64,000 bases of DNA from Eubacterium sp. AF36-5BH (GTDB lineage: Bacteria > Bacillota > Clostridia > Lachnospirales > Lachnospiraceae): contig NZ_QTVG01000006.1 of the NCBI RefSeq assembly GCF_003460505.1, positions 186,001 through 250,000 of the forward strand, written 5' to 3'. This document shows, piece by piece, positions 42,678-51,486 of this stretch; the stretch's first letter is position 1; each line of letters starts with the position of its first letter. A model generated the notes under the pieces. That model had not been told where the DNA came from. It searched no databases and saw only the letters and a list, made by a program, of their open reading frames with translations. The position numbers were made by a program, and so were the translations under genes.

Positions 42678-44366
42678 ATGAAAAAATTAGGCCGTAAAGC
42701 ATTAGCTTTATCACTAACAGTTGTTATGGGAACATCAATGTTATTAACAGGATGTGGCTCAGGTAGCTCAGATGGAAAGGACGGAAGTGTTGATAGTCCA
42801 AAAGATTTAGGAGTTACAACAGGATTGAATGCTGATACAAAGGGCGACATTTCAATTATGGTATGGTCAGGTGATGGAAAGTATTACGAAGATATCGGAA
42901 ACCCTGACAGCACAGCTGGTAAGAAATTATCAGATGCAAAGAACATTACAGCAAGTAACGTTGCACAGGTATATGCAGTAGCTCAGAAGTTCCATGAAGC
43001 ATATCCTAACATTAAGATTAATCTTTGGTCAAAGAGCGGTGACCCAGATCAGTACAATACAGCAACTTGGGAAGAAGAAATGGAAAACTTCAAGGCTAAG
43101 TATGGTAAGTACCCTGATATTTGGGCTTCAACAGATGTTACATCAGATGTTAAGAAAGGTTTAGTTGCTGACTTATCAGTTTACAAAGATGATGAAACAT
43201 ATAAGTCATACAATAAATCTCTTATGGATAAGTTAAACTATTATGGATTCCAGGCTGGTATTCCATCATACACAATCCCTTGGGGTGTTTGGGTTAACAA
43301 GTCTTTAGCAGAAGATAACAACATTAGCGTTCCAGATCCAGATTGGACAATTGATGAATTTACAAGATTTGTCACAAAGGCTGATGATAAGACATTCTGG
43401 GGAATTAAAGCAATTCCTGGAACAATCATCAACATTGGAACAGAAGCAATTGCAAGAAACATTACTAAGGAAAACAAAGTTGATTTAAATAATGAAGAAG
43501 TTAAATCATTATTAAGTTACATTCCTAAGTGGTCAGACCACACAATCGATTCTGCAGAAGGTTCAGGTGCCTTAACTAAGGAAATCGTTCAGGAAAGCAA
43601 GGCTTATACATGGTACTACTTCACAAACAACAGAACATTAGTTAACACAACAGATCCTTGGTTCTTAACAGCAGGCGCTGATAAATCAGCAAAGGACAGC
43701 GATGCATACATCGACGCTGCTGATTGGGATTATTATCCATTCCCATCAACTAAGTATACAGAAAACAGCGTTAAGATCGTTATGGATCCAATGTGTATAC
43801 ATAACTACGCACAGGATGATGGAAACACAGAATGGAGCAAGGCAGAAACACAGAAGAGAGATGTAGCTTACACATTCGCATCATTCTGGACAGCTTCAAC
43901 AGTAGCAAAGAAAGCAATTTATGCTCAGAAGTTCTCTGAAAACGGAGAAATGAAACTTGCAGCTGGAGATTCTTTCCCAGTTGTAACAGGCAAGGCTTAT
44001 GATGAACAGATGAAATTATGGAACAGCATCGATGCTCATAAACTTTACAAAGACAAAGCAGGATTCCAGGAAGTTCTTAAGATTTGGAAAGAAGGCAAGA
44101 ACACAGTTGTTGACTATGGCGATGCATGTGAAAAGTGCTGGACTAAGTCAGTTACTGAAAACGGAGAAAAGAAAGATACATTATATGAATGGAATCATAA
44201 TGGTGATGAACAGGTAGTTGGAGCATGGCCTGGAGATAAGGATTGGGCTGATAATGTTAAGGCTAAACTTTCAGATTGGAATTCAACAATTAACAAACGT
44301 ATTGATAAAGCTCAGACACAGCTTAAAGATGCTTTAAAGAAATACTATAATATTGAGGCTAAATAG
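42678..44366 (+). CDS. Sugar ABC transporter solute-binding lipoprotein
   Basis: This 562-residue protein has a lipoprotein signal with LLTGC at Cys26, a Ser/Gly/Asp linker, and an extracellular solute-binding family 1 fold (ISIMVWSGDGKYYED near the mature start, later WASTDVTSDVKKGLVADLS and SYTIPWGVWVNKSLAEDN). It is expected to capture oligosaccharides at the cell surface; given the GH16 enzyme and phosphorylases in the locus, beta-glucan oligosaccharides are likely. It is the first gene of a long same-strand run. AAGGAGGAG precedes the ATG. Confidence 0.9.
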   Translation: MKKLGRKALALSLTVVMGTSMLLTGCGSGSSDGKDGSVDSPKDLGVTTGLNADTKGDISIMVWSGDGKYYEDIGNPDSTAGKKLSDAKNITASNVAQVYAVAQKFHEAYPNIKINLWSKSGDPDQYNTATWEEEMENFKAKYGKYPDIWASTDVTSDVKKGLVADLSVYKDDETYKSYNKSLMDKLNYYGFQAGIPSYTIPWGVWVNKSLAEDNNISVPDPDWTIDEFTRFVTKADDKTFWGIKAIPGTIINIGTEAIARNITKENKVDLNNEEVKSLLSYIPKWSDHTIDSAEGSGALTKEIVQESKAYTWYYFTNNRTLVNTTDPWFLTAGADKSAKDSDAYIDAADWDYYPFPSTKYTENSVKIVMDPMCIHNYAQDDGNTEWSKAETQKRDVAYTFASFWTASTVAKKAIYAQKFSENGEMKLAAGDSFPVVTGKAYDEQMKLWNSIDAHKLYKDKAGFQEVLKIWKEGKNTVVDYGDACEKCWTKSVTENGEKKDTLYEWNHNGDEQVVGAWPGDKDWADNVKAKLSDWNSTINKRIDKAQTQLKDALKKYYNIEAK

Positions 44367-44450
44367 TAATTACTAATTAATTATTATAAACATAAGAGCG
44401 GAACTGCCGTTAAAGTAGTTCCGCTTTTGTGAAAAAGGGAAAGGACAACA

Positions 44451-47400
44451 ATGAAAAAGAAGATTACTACTATTATAATAGCTATAGTTTGTATCGTTGT
44501 TGCTGCACTTGTTTTAACACAATTTGTTTTCAAAACAGAAACATCACATATCAAAGATGTAGATAGTAACACTTTTGAAAAAGCATATAATTTACTTTCT
44601 ACAGCTTATCTAAGCGATGGAGAAGAAGCAGAAGTTTACTACACCGATTTCATAAAGAAGAACACAACAATTGGTGAAGGAACTCATGTTGCTAGTTTGA
44701 AAGACGGAATTGATGCTAATAAGTTCTATAACAATAAGAAGAAAGACAGCACTGATGACACAACGCCAAAGGCTGTTACAAACTATAATTCAACAATGAC
44801 TGAATTGAATTATAATGATAAGGCTGAATATACAGTCAAAGTAGATAAAGAAGGTTTATATTATTTGAACCTTGATTACATTTCTATTGGCGAATCATTG
44901 TCTGATTATACTGTAAAACTTGCAGTAAATGGAAAGCAACAGTATTCAGAAATGAACACTATTGCATTACCAATCATATGGGCAGATGAAGACACAAAAA
45001 CATATGTAGGTAGTGATAAGAAAAAGAGTTTTCCATTAGATAGTTATGGCGATGAAATAGCACCAAGTCAGAATAGAGTTCAGGAATGGACAAATACATA
45101 TTTATACAATAATACATACGTTTCAAGCTCACCACTTTCATTCTATTTTAAAAAGGGTGTTAATAAGATTACAATTGAAAACGTTTCATCAAGTGGTTTG
45201 GCAGTTGGTAAGCTTCAGGTAGAAGCTGGCAAAGACAATACTAAGTCATATAAGGAATACGCATCAGAACATAGCAATGCAGAATTAGTAAAAGATAGTG
45301 CCGATGCATTACAGGTTGATGCAGTATACTATACTAAGAAAAATTCAACTGATGCAGTATATGGATCAGAAACAAAATCTTCACTTACAAGATTCAACAT
45401 AGATAAAGAAAAATTGAATACATTACAGTGGAATGCAGCAGGTATTGAAGTTACATATACTATTAATGTAAAGAAAGCAGGTAACTATAATCTTACTTTC
45501 CATTACGATAATGGAAAGAAGGAATTTGATTCTTTTGAGACAATTAAGATTGACGGAGAAGTACCTTTTAGCGAACTTTATAACTACGCATTCGCACCAG
45601 TTTCATCAGGTTACGCTAATGAAACATTATCAGACAAAGATGGTAATGCATATAGCATTTATTTAACAGAAGGTAAGCATACAATTTCTATTAAGCAGGA
45701 AAACCAGCCTGTAATGGAAGCTTACAGATATGCATTATTACTTCAGCAGCACATTACTGATTTTGAATTGGAAATCAAAAAGATTACAGGTAGTGATGTT
45801 GACACACAACGTAACTGGAAGATGACAAAATATATACCGGAAATTCCAGAATATTTAAAAGCATATAAGACAGTAATTCAGCATATTAGATATATTCTTC
45901 AGGATTATTCACCTAATGGAAACTCAAGTGCGGTGCTTACATATTTAGATGAAGCGGAACAGTTCATTAAAGATATGCAGAAATATCCTGATGAAATTGC
46001 TTTGCACACAGCTGACTTAACGGGAGCTAATAACTCTATCTTAGTTTCATTAAGTAATTTCACAACAGAAGTTACAGCAAATGAATTTACTTTAGATAGA
46101 ATTTATGTAACTGCTGATAAAGGACAGATTGAAAAGCCAAATTCATCAGCAGGTAGCTCAATGTGGACATCAATTAGAACATTGGTAAATACATTTACAT
46201 CTGATAAATATGCTACAGGAGCAAGTCAGGACAGCAAGACTTTAACTATTTGGGTAAATAGAGCTATCACTCATGTAGATTTGTTACAGAAAATGGTAGA
46301 TACAGAGTTTGTTCCTTATTACAAAGAAAAAACAGGAAAAGACATTAAGGTTAAAGTTTCTACAATGCCTGATGTTGCAAAATTAACATTGGCTATTGCA
46401 GCGAAAGAAACACCTGACGTAGCATTAGGACTTATGTCTTATGTACCTTTTGATTTGTCAAGTCGTGGTGCTTTATATGATTTAACAAAGTTCGATGATT
46501 TCTGGACAGTGGCAAGAAGATTCCCAACAGGATCTTTTGTATCATACGTATACAATGAAGGTATGTATGCAATTCCTGAAACAACAGACTTTAACGCTAT
46601 AGTTTACAGAACCGACATTTTTAACAACTTAGGACTTAAAGTTCCAAGTACATGGAATGAATTAATAGATATTTTACCAACATTACAGAGATATGGTATG
46701 AACTTCTACCATAACATTGCATTAGGTACAACAGGTTACAAGTGGTTCTACCAGACATCCCCAATGATTTTACAGAATGGTGGAGAATTATATACTCAGG
46801 ACGAAAACGGACTTGTTACAACAGGTATTGATTCTAAGAAATCTGTAAAGGGATTGTCATTGTTAGGTAACTTATTTACAAAGTATTCACTTGAAACATC
46901 AGTACAGACCTTCTTTAACTCATTTAGATATTCAACTGATCCAATTGGTATTATTGGAATGGAAGATTATACATTGATTAACAATGGAGCAAAAGAATTG
47001 CAGGGCAAATGGGCTATCGCTCCATATCTTGGAACAGAACAGGAAGATGGTAGCATTGACAGAACATTCGTTGCAAATGGTACAGGTGGAGCAATTTTCA
47101 AGACTTCAAATAAGAAAGATGAATCTTGGGAATTCTTAAAATGGTGGACAAGCAAAAAAGTTCAGACAGAATATACTTATACATTACGTTCATCTTATGG
47201 TAAGACATTCTTCTGGTTATCAGCTAACAAGGCGGCATTACAGAATAACCCAATGGATGAAGCTGATAAGAAGGTTATTACTGAACAGCTTGACTATGTA
47301 ACAGACGTTACAAGAACACCTGGTCAGTACCTATTAGAAAGAACAATTTCTAATATTTGGACAACAATGGTATTCGACGGAATAGCCGGTCAGGTAGCTG

Positions 47401-47573
47401 TTGATGAAGCTAAGAATGATGTTAACAAGGAAATCGTACGTAAGATGCAGGAACTTGGATATTATGACGAGAACGAAAAAATGGTTAAGAAATTCAAACT
47501 TCGTGGATACGATTGGATAAAAGAAAATCAGGATAAAGCGAAAACTAATCCGGAAGAGGAGGTAAGCAAATAA
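44451..47573 (+). CDS. Membrane-anchored solute-binding protein with carbohydrate-binding N-terminal region
   Basis: This 1040-residue protein has an N-terminal transmembrane anchor (about 5-27) without a lipobox. Residues 60-440 contain at least two beta-rich regions resembling CBM6-like modules (DKAEYTVKVDKEGLYYLNLDY; GIEVTYTINVKKAGNYNLTFHY). Residues 440-590 look helical. From about 595 it is a solute-binding family 1 domain (TLTIWVNRAITHVDLLQKM, GMYAIPETTDFNAIVYRTD). It is about twice the normal size for such a protein. It shares the operon with a conventional binding lipoprotein and is directly coupled to the first permease (stop and start overlap by one base). Confidence 0.8.
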   Translation: MKKKITTIIIAIVCIVVAALVLTQFVFKTETSHIKDVDSNTFEKAYNLLSTAYLSDGEEAEVYYTDFIKKNTTIGEGTHVASLKDGIDANKFYNNKKKDSTDDTTPKAVTNYNSTMTELNYNDKAEYTVKVDKEGLYYLNLDYISIGESLSDYTVKLAVNGKQQYSEMNTIALPIIWADEDTKTYVGSDKKKSFPLDSYGDEIAPSQNRVQEWTNTYLYNNTYVSSSPLSFYFKKGVNKITIENVSSSGLAVGKLQVEAGKDNTKSYKEYASEHSNAELVKDSADALQVDAVYYTKKNSTDAVYGSETKSSLTRFNIDKEKLNTLQWNAAGIEVTYTINVKKAGNYNLTFHYDNGKKEFDSFETIKIDGEVPFSELYNYAFAPVSSGYANETLSDKDGNAYSIYLTEGKHTISIKQENQPVMEAYRYALLLQQHITDFELEIKKITGSDVDTQRNWKMTKYIPEIPEYLKAYKTVIQHIRYILQDYSPNGNSSAVLTYLDEAEQFIKDMQKYPDEIALHTADLTGANNSILVSLSNFTTEVTANEFTLDRIYVTADKGQIEKPNSSAGSSMWTSIRTLVNTFTSDKYATGASQDSKTLTIWVNRAITHVDLLQKMVDTEFVPYYKEKTGKDIKVKVSTMPDVAKLTLAIAAKETPDVALGLMSYVPFDLSSRGALYDLTKFDDFWTVARRFPTGSFVSYVYNEGMYAIPETTDFNAIVYRTDIFNNLGLKVPSTWNELIDILPTLQRYGMNFYHNIALGTTGYKWFYQTSPMILQNGGELYTQDENGLVTTGIDSKKSVKGLSLLGNLFTKYSLETSVQTFFNSFRYSTDPIGIIGMEDYTLINNGAKELQGKWAIAPYLGTEQEDGSIDRTFVANGTGGAIFKTSNKKDESWEFLKWWTSKKVQTEYTYTLRSSYGKTFFWLSANKAALQNNPMDEADKKVITEQLDYVTDVTRTPGQYLLERTISNIWTTMVFDGIAGQVAVDEAKNDVNKEIVRKMQELGYYDENEKMVKKFKLRGYDWIKENQDKAKTNPEEEVSK

Positions 47574-48526
47574 TGAGTAGTGCAGCTGCAGCAGTAGAGA
47601 AAACAGCCACAAAGCCAAAAGGCGGTAAAAAATTCTACCAGACTGAAGGATTTAGATCATTTTTACTTTTACTTCCTTACGGATTGCTATTCTTTACATT
47701 TATATTATTGCCAATACTTATAGCTATTGGTTTATCATTTACATACTTTGACGTTATTAATATGCCAAAGTTTGCAGGGTTAACAAACTACATTACTCTT
47801 TTTACAGGTGATGAAGTTTTCATGAAATACGTTTTACCTAACACTGTACTTTACGCTATTGTAGTTGGTATTGGTGGTTATGTATTATCGTTTATTATGG
47901 CATGGATTCTTGCTCAGGTTACTCCAAGAGCAAGAACACTATATGCTTTAGCAATGTACACACCTTCATTGTCAGGTCAGATTATGATTCAGGTTATCTG
48001 GAAAACAATCTTCTCAGGTGACCAAAGTGGTCTTGCTAACGCATGGTTACAGAAATTAGGCTTTATAAATCAGCCTATTCAGTGGTTAATATCATCTGAC
48101 TACTTTATGCAGATTATGATATTCATATCATTATGGTCATCAATGGGTATCGGTTTCTTATCCATGTTATCAGGTATTATGAACATAGACCAGGAATTAT
48201 ATGAGGCAGCTTATGTGGATGGTATCAAAAACAGAGCCCAGGAAATTATTTATATTACAGTCCCATCAATGAAACCACAGATGTTATTCGGTGCGGTTAT
48301 GTCAATTGTAAACGCATTTAACATGGGCTGGATTGGTGTAGCGTTGGCAGGTGCAAACCCAACACCTGATTATTCGGGTCAGTTGATAGCCAACCATATT
48401 GATGATTACGCGTTCGTTCGATACGAGATGGGTTACGCAGCTGCAGTATCAGTTGCACTTCTTGCATTGGTATGGGTATGTAGTAAAGTAGCAAACACAT
48501 TATTTACAGAGAAAGAAGAATATTAG
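47573..48526 (+). CDS. Sugar ABC transporter permease (MalF/UgpA-type), first pair
   Basis: This 317-residue permease has six membrane segments. The EAA loop contacting the ATPase reads YEAAYVDGIKNRAQEIIYITVPSMKP near 210-235. The N-terminal 25 residues are Ala/Lys-rich. Its ATG overlaps the previous stop. It pairs with the next gene. No ATPase gene is present in the locus. Confidence 0.93.
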   Translation: MSSAAAAVEKTATKPKGGKKFYQTEGFRSFLLLLPYGLLFFTFILLPILIAIGLSFTYFDVINMPKFAGLTNYITLFTGDEVFMKYVLPNTVLYAIVVGIGGYVLSFIMAWILAQVTPRARTLYALAMYTPSLSGQIMIQVIWKTIFSGDQSGLANAWLQKLGFINQPIQWLISSDYFMQIMIFISLWSSMGIGFLSMLSGIMNIDQELYEAAYVDGIKNRAQEIIYITVPSMKPQMLFGAVMSIVNAFNMGWIGVALAGANPTPDYSGQLIANHIDDYAFVRYEMGYAAAVSVALLALVWVCSKVANTLFTEKEEY

Positions 48527-48542
48527 AAAGGAGGATACATAA

Positions 48543-49412
48543 ATGGCAGGTTTTCAGGGGAACAGAATTAATCCAACACGTTTTTCACGTGGTCAGATTA
48601 AGTTTCATATAATTGCATTACCATTATCAATATTTATGATCCTTCCGGTAATATTTATGATAAATAATGCATTTAAACCTTTGGGAGAATTGTTTAAATT
48701 CCCACCAACATTATTTGTACAAAATCCAACATTGGATAACTTTAAGAATTTATTGAACTTATCAGGATCAACAGGAATTCCAATGTCCAGATATTTCTTA
48801 AATTCATTAATCGTAGCAGTATTAACAGTAGTGCTTGGAATTCTCATTACGATTATGGCAGCCTATGTACTTTCAAAGAAGAAGTTCAAAATCAAAGGTG
48901 CTTTATGGGAAGTAAACCAGATGGCTCTTATGTTCGTAGCAACAGCCGTAGCTATTCCAAGATACTTAATTATCGTAAACTTAGGCGTGTACAATACATG
49001 GTTTGCACATATCTTACCATTGATTGCGATGCCTGTAAGTTTATTCTTAGTAAAACAGTTCGTTGATGGTATTCCAGATGCGTTAATTGAAGCAGCGGTA
49101 GTAGACGGCGCAGGAGATGTTACTATATTAAGAAAGGTAATTATTCCTTTAACAAAACCGGCTCTTGCAACATCTGTGGTTCTTACATTCCAGCAGGTAT
49201 GGAACAACGTGGAAACATCAAACAACTATATTACAAACGAAGCATTAAGAACATTAACATACTATTGTAACTCCATTGGTGTAAACAATGCTGTAGCGGC
49301 AGCCGGTATGGTAGCTGCATCAAGTTTGATTTTATTCTTGCCAAACTTGATTATATTCATTTGTATGCAGTCTAAGGTTATGAACACAATGGCAAGTTCA
49401 GGTATCAAGTAA
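48543..49412 (+). CDS. Sugar ABC transporter permease (MalG/UgpE-type), first pair
   Basis: This 289-residue permease has six predicted helices and the EAA loop IEAAVVDGAGDVTILRKVIIPLTKP. AGGAGG lies just upstream of the ATG, 16 bases after the first permease stop. With that permease it should form the membrane channel for one of the two binding proteins. Confidence 0.93.
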   Translation: MAGFQGNRINPTRFSRGQIKFHIIALPLSIFMILPVIFMINNAFKPLGELFKFPPTLFVQNPTLDNFKNLLNLSGSTGIPMSRYFLNSLIVAVLTVVLGILITIMAAYVLSKKKFKIKGALWEVNQMALMFVATAVAIPRYLIIVNLGVYNTWFAHILPLIAMPVSLFLVKQFVDGIPDALIEAAVVDGAGDVTILRKVIIPLTKPALATSVVLTFQQVWNNVETSNNYITNEALRTLTYYCNSIGVNNAVAAAGMVAASSLILFLPNLIIFICMQSKVMNTMASSGIK

Positions 49413-49422
49413 GGAGGCAGAA

Positions 49423-51486
49423 ATGAAAAAAATTATGAAAAAAAGTTTAGTTCTGTTTCTAGCCTTGGTATTTGTGGTAATGTCAGTGTTACCAGTGGCA
49501 GCATCACAGGCAACCAGTTACTCATATACAGAAGATGATCAGGGAGAATTGGTTAGAACACAGGATGCATATTTGCCTGACAGAACTATAACAAACTTAG
49601 AATTATCAGATCCTGAAGATATGGTAATTGATGATAACAACATTGCTTACATAGCAGATACAGGAAATCAGAGAATTGTTATTTACGATTTAAACACTGA
49701 GAAAATCGTAAGAATCCTAAATGGTAAAACAGTTAACGATAAAAGATTCCCTGGATTCAAAAGTCCTAAGGGTGTATTTAGAACAAATGCCGGTGAATTA
49801 TATGTTGCTGACGTAGGACAGAAAGCGGTATTCAAATTCACAAAGGATTTTAAATTCGTAAGAAGTTATTTAAAACCAACAGCAGCTATTTTTGCTGATA
49901 CAAACTACGAACCAAGTAAGGTTGCAGTAGATAGCGGTAACAACATCTACATCGTTTCAGAAGGTGTTTACGCAGGTGTAATTCAGTTGGCAAACACAGG
50001 TAAGTTCTTAGGATACTTCACATCAAATAAGTCAAAATTAACACCACAGCAGATGTTCTTAAAATTAATTTATACAAAAGAACAGGAGAAAAAATCAGAG
50101 CTATTAAATACTCTTCCATCTACATTCTCTAATGTTTTTGTAGATACAAATGGTGCAGCATATTCAACATGTATGGGTATAGGAAATGACTTACTTAAGA
50201 AGCATAGTACAAATGGTACTAACATGCTTGGGAATGTTAAGACTTCTTCAGCATTAACAGATGTTACTGCAAACAAAGACGGTATTATTTACGCAAGTGA
50301 TTCACATGGTATGATTTGGGTATATACAAGTCAGGGTGAAGTAATCTTCCAGTTAGGTGCAGAAGCAGCAGACAAAGATATTTCAGGTTTATTTACATCA
50401 CTTACAACAATTGCTGTAGATAACAGTGGAAACATCTGGACAGCTGATGGTGAAAAAGGATACTTACAGTCATTTACACCAACAGAATATGCAACGACTA
50501 TTTTCAAGGCTTTAAAAGAATATGAAAATGGTGATTATAAAGAAGCCCTTACAGATTGGAATTATGTATTAAGACTTAACCAGATGTCAGTTCTTGCTCA
50601 TAACGGTGTAGCAAAAGCTTACTACAATGATGAAGTTTATGACAAAGCAATGGAACATTTTGAAATTGCCGGAAACAGAGACGGTTATTCAAACGCATTC
50701 TGGGAAGTAAGAAATAAATCAATCCAGAAGTGGTTAGGAACAGTTTTAATTGTTTTAGTTATTCTTATTGCAATTAAGATTGCTATCGGATTCATTGATA
50801 AGAATCATGTACTTAAGAAAAAGAAAAGAGCTCTTGGACAAAAACTTAAGAATACACCTGTTATTGGTGAATTAGGTTATGCGTTCAAGATAACAAAACA
50901 TCCAATTGACAGATACTATGATATTAGAGTAAACAAGAACGGTTCAGTGATAGCTGCAACGATCTTATACATTGTTTTCTTCGGAGTATACATGTTATAC
51001 CAGACAGGTAAAGGATTTATTTACCAGTATTCAAAAGTAGAAGACATGGATATGGGAGCGGTTATCGTAGGTTTCTTTGCAATATTAATTTTATTTATTA
51101 TTTGTAACTATCTTGTAACATCAATTACAGATGGTGATGGTACATTTAGACAGGTTTACTTAATACCTGCATACGGATTAATACCTGCAATGATATCAAT
51201 GGTAGCAACAGTTATTATGTCATACGTATTAACATACAACGAATCATTTATCTTAACAGTTATTATGATAATTGGTGTATGTTGGAGTATTGCTCTTATA
51301 TTTGAAGGTCTTTCAACAGTTCATGATTATGACTTTAAACATACAGTAGTAAGTTTGATAATCACAGTAGTATTCATGCTTATTGCAGCAATCGTTGTTT
51401 TAGTAGTTATTATCATGTGGGAACAGTTAAAAGATTTCTTAGTAACAGTAGGAAAGGAGATTATAAGAAATGTTACAGGCAGCTAA
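49423..51486 (+). CDS. NHL-repeat/TPR/YIP1-type membrane protein of the sugar locus
   Basis: This 687-residue protein has a signal peptide (1-28), an extracellular NHL-like beta-propeller (about 50-355, with DDNNIAYIADTGNQRIVIYD and SGNIWTADGEKGYLQ), and TPR-like helices (ALKEYENGDYKEALTDWNYVL and AKAYYNDEVYDKAMEHFEIA). A transmembrane helix near 440 and a five-helix YIP1-like membrane domain (about 500-670) follow. Proteins of this layout occur beside permeases and DUF5696 proteins in Firmicute glycan loci. The role is unknown; a sensor or assembly factor for the transporter is possible. The following gene overlaps its end by 17 bases. Confidence 0.78.
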   Translation: MKKIMKKSLVLFLALVFVVMSVLPVAASQATSYSYTEDDQGELVRTQDAYLPDRTITNLELSDPEDMVIDDNNIAYIADTGNQRIVIYDLNTEKIVRILNGKTVNDKRFPGFKSPKGVFRTNAGELYVADVGQKAVFKFTKDFKFVRSYLKPTAAIFADTNYEPSKVAVDSGNNIYIVSEGVYAGVIQLANTGKFLGYFTSNKSKLTPQQMFLKLIYTKEQEKKSELLNTLPSTFSNVFVDTNGAAYSTCMGIGNDLLKKHSTNGTNMLGNVKTSSALTDVTANKDGIIYASDSHGMIWVYTSQGEVIFQLGAEAADKDISGLFTSLTTIAVDNSGNIWTADGEKGYLQSFTPTEYATTIFKALKEYENGDYKEALTDWNYVLRLNQMSVLAHNGVAKAYYNDEVYDKAMEHFEIAGNRDGYSNAFWEVRNKSIQKWLGTVLIVLVILIAIKIAIGFIDKNHVLKKKKRALGQKLKNTPVIGELGYAFKITKHPIDRYYDIRVNKNGSVIAATILYIVFFGVYMLYQTGKGFIYQYSKVEDMDMGAVIVGFFAILILFIICNYLVTSITDGDGTFRQVYLIPAYGLIPAMISMVATVIMSYVLTYNESFILTVIMIIGVCWSIALIFEGLSTVHDYDFKHTVVSLIITVVFMLIAAIVVLVVIIMWEQLKDFLVTVGKEIIRNVTGS

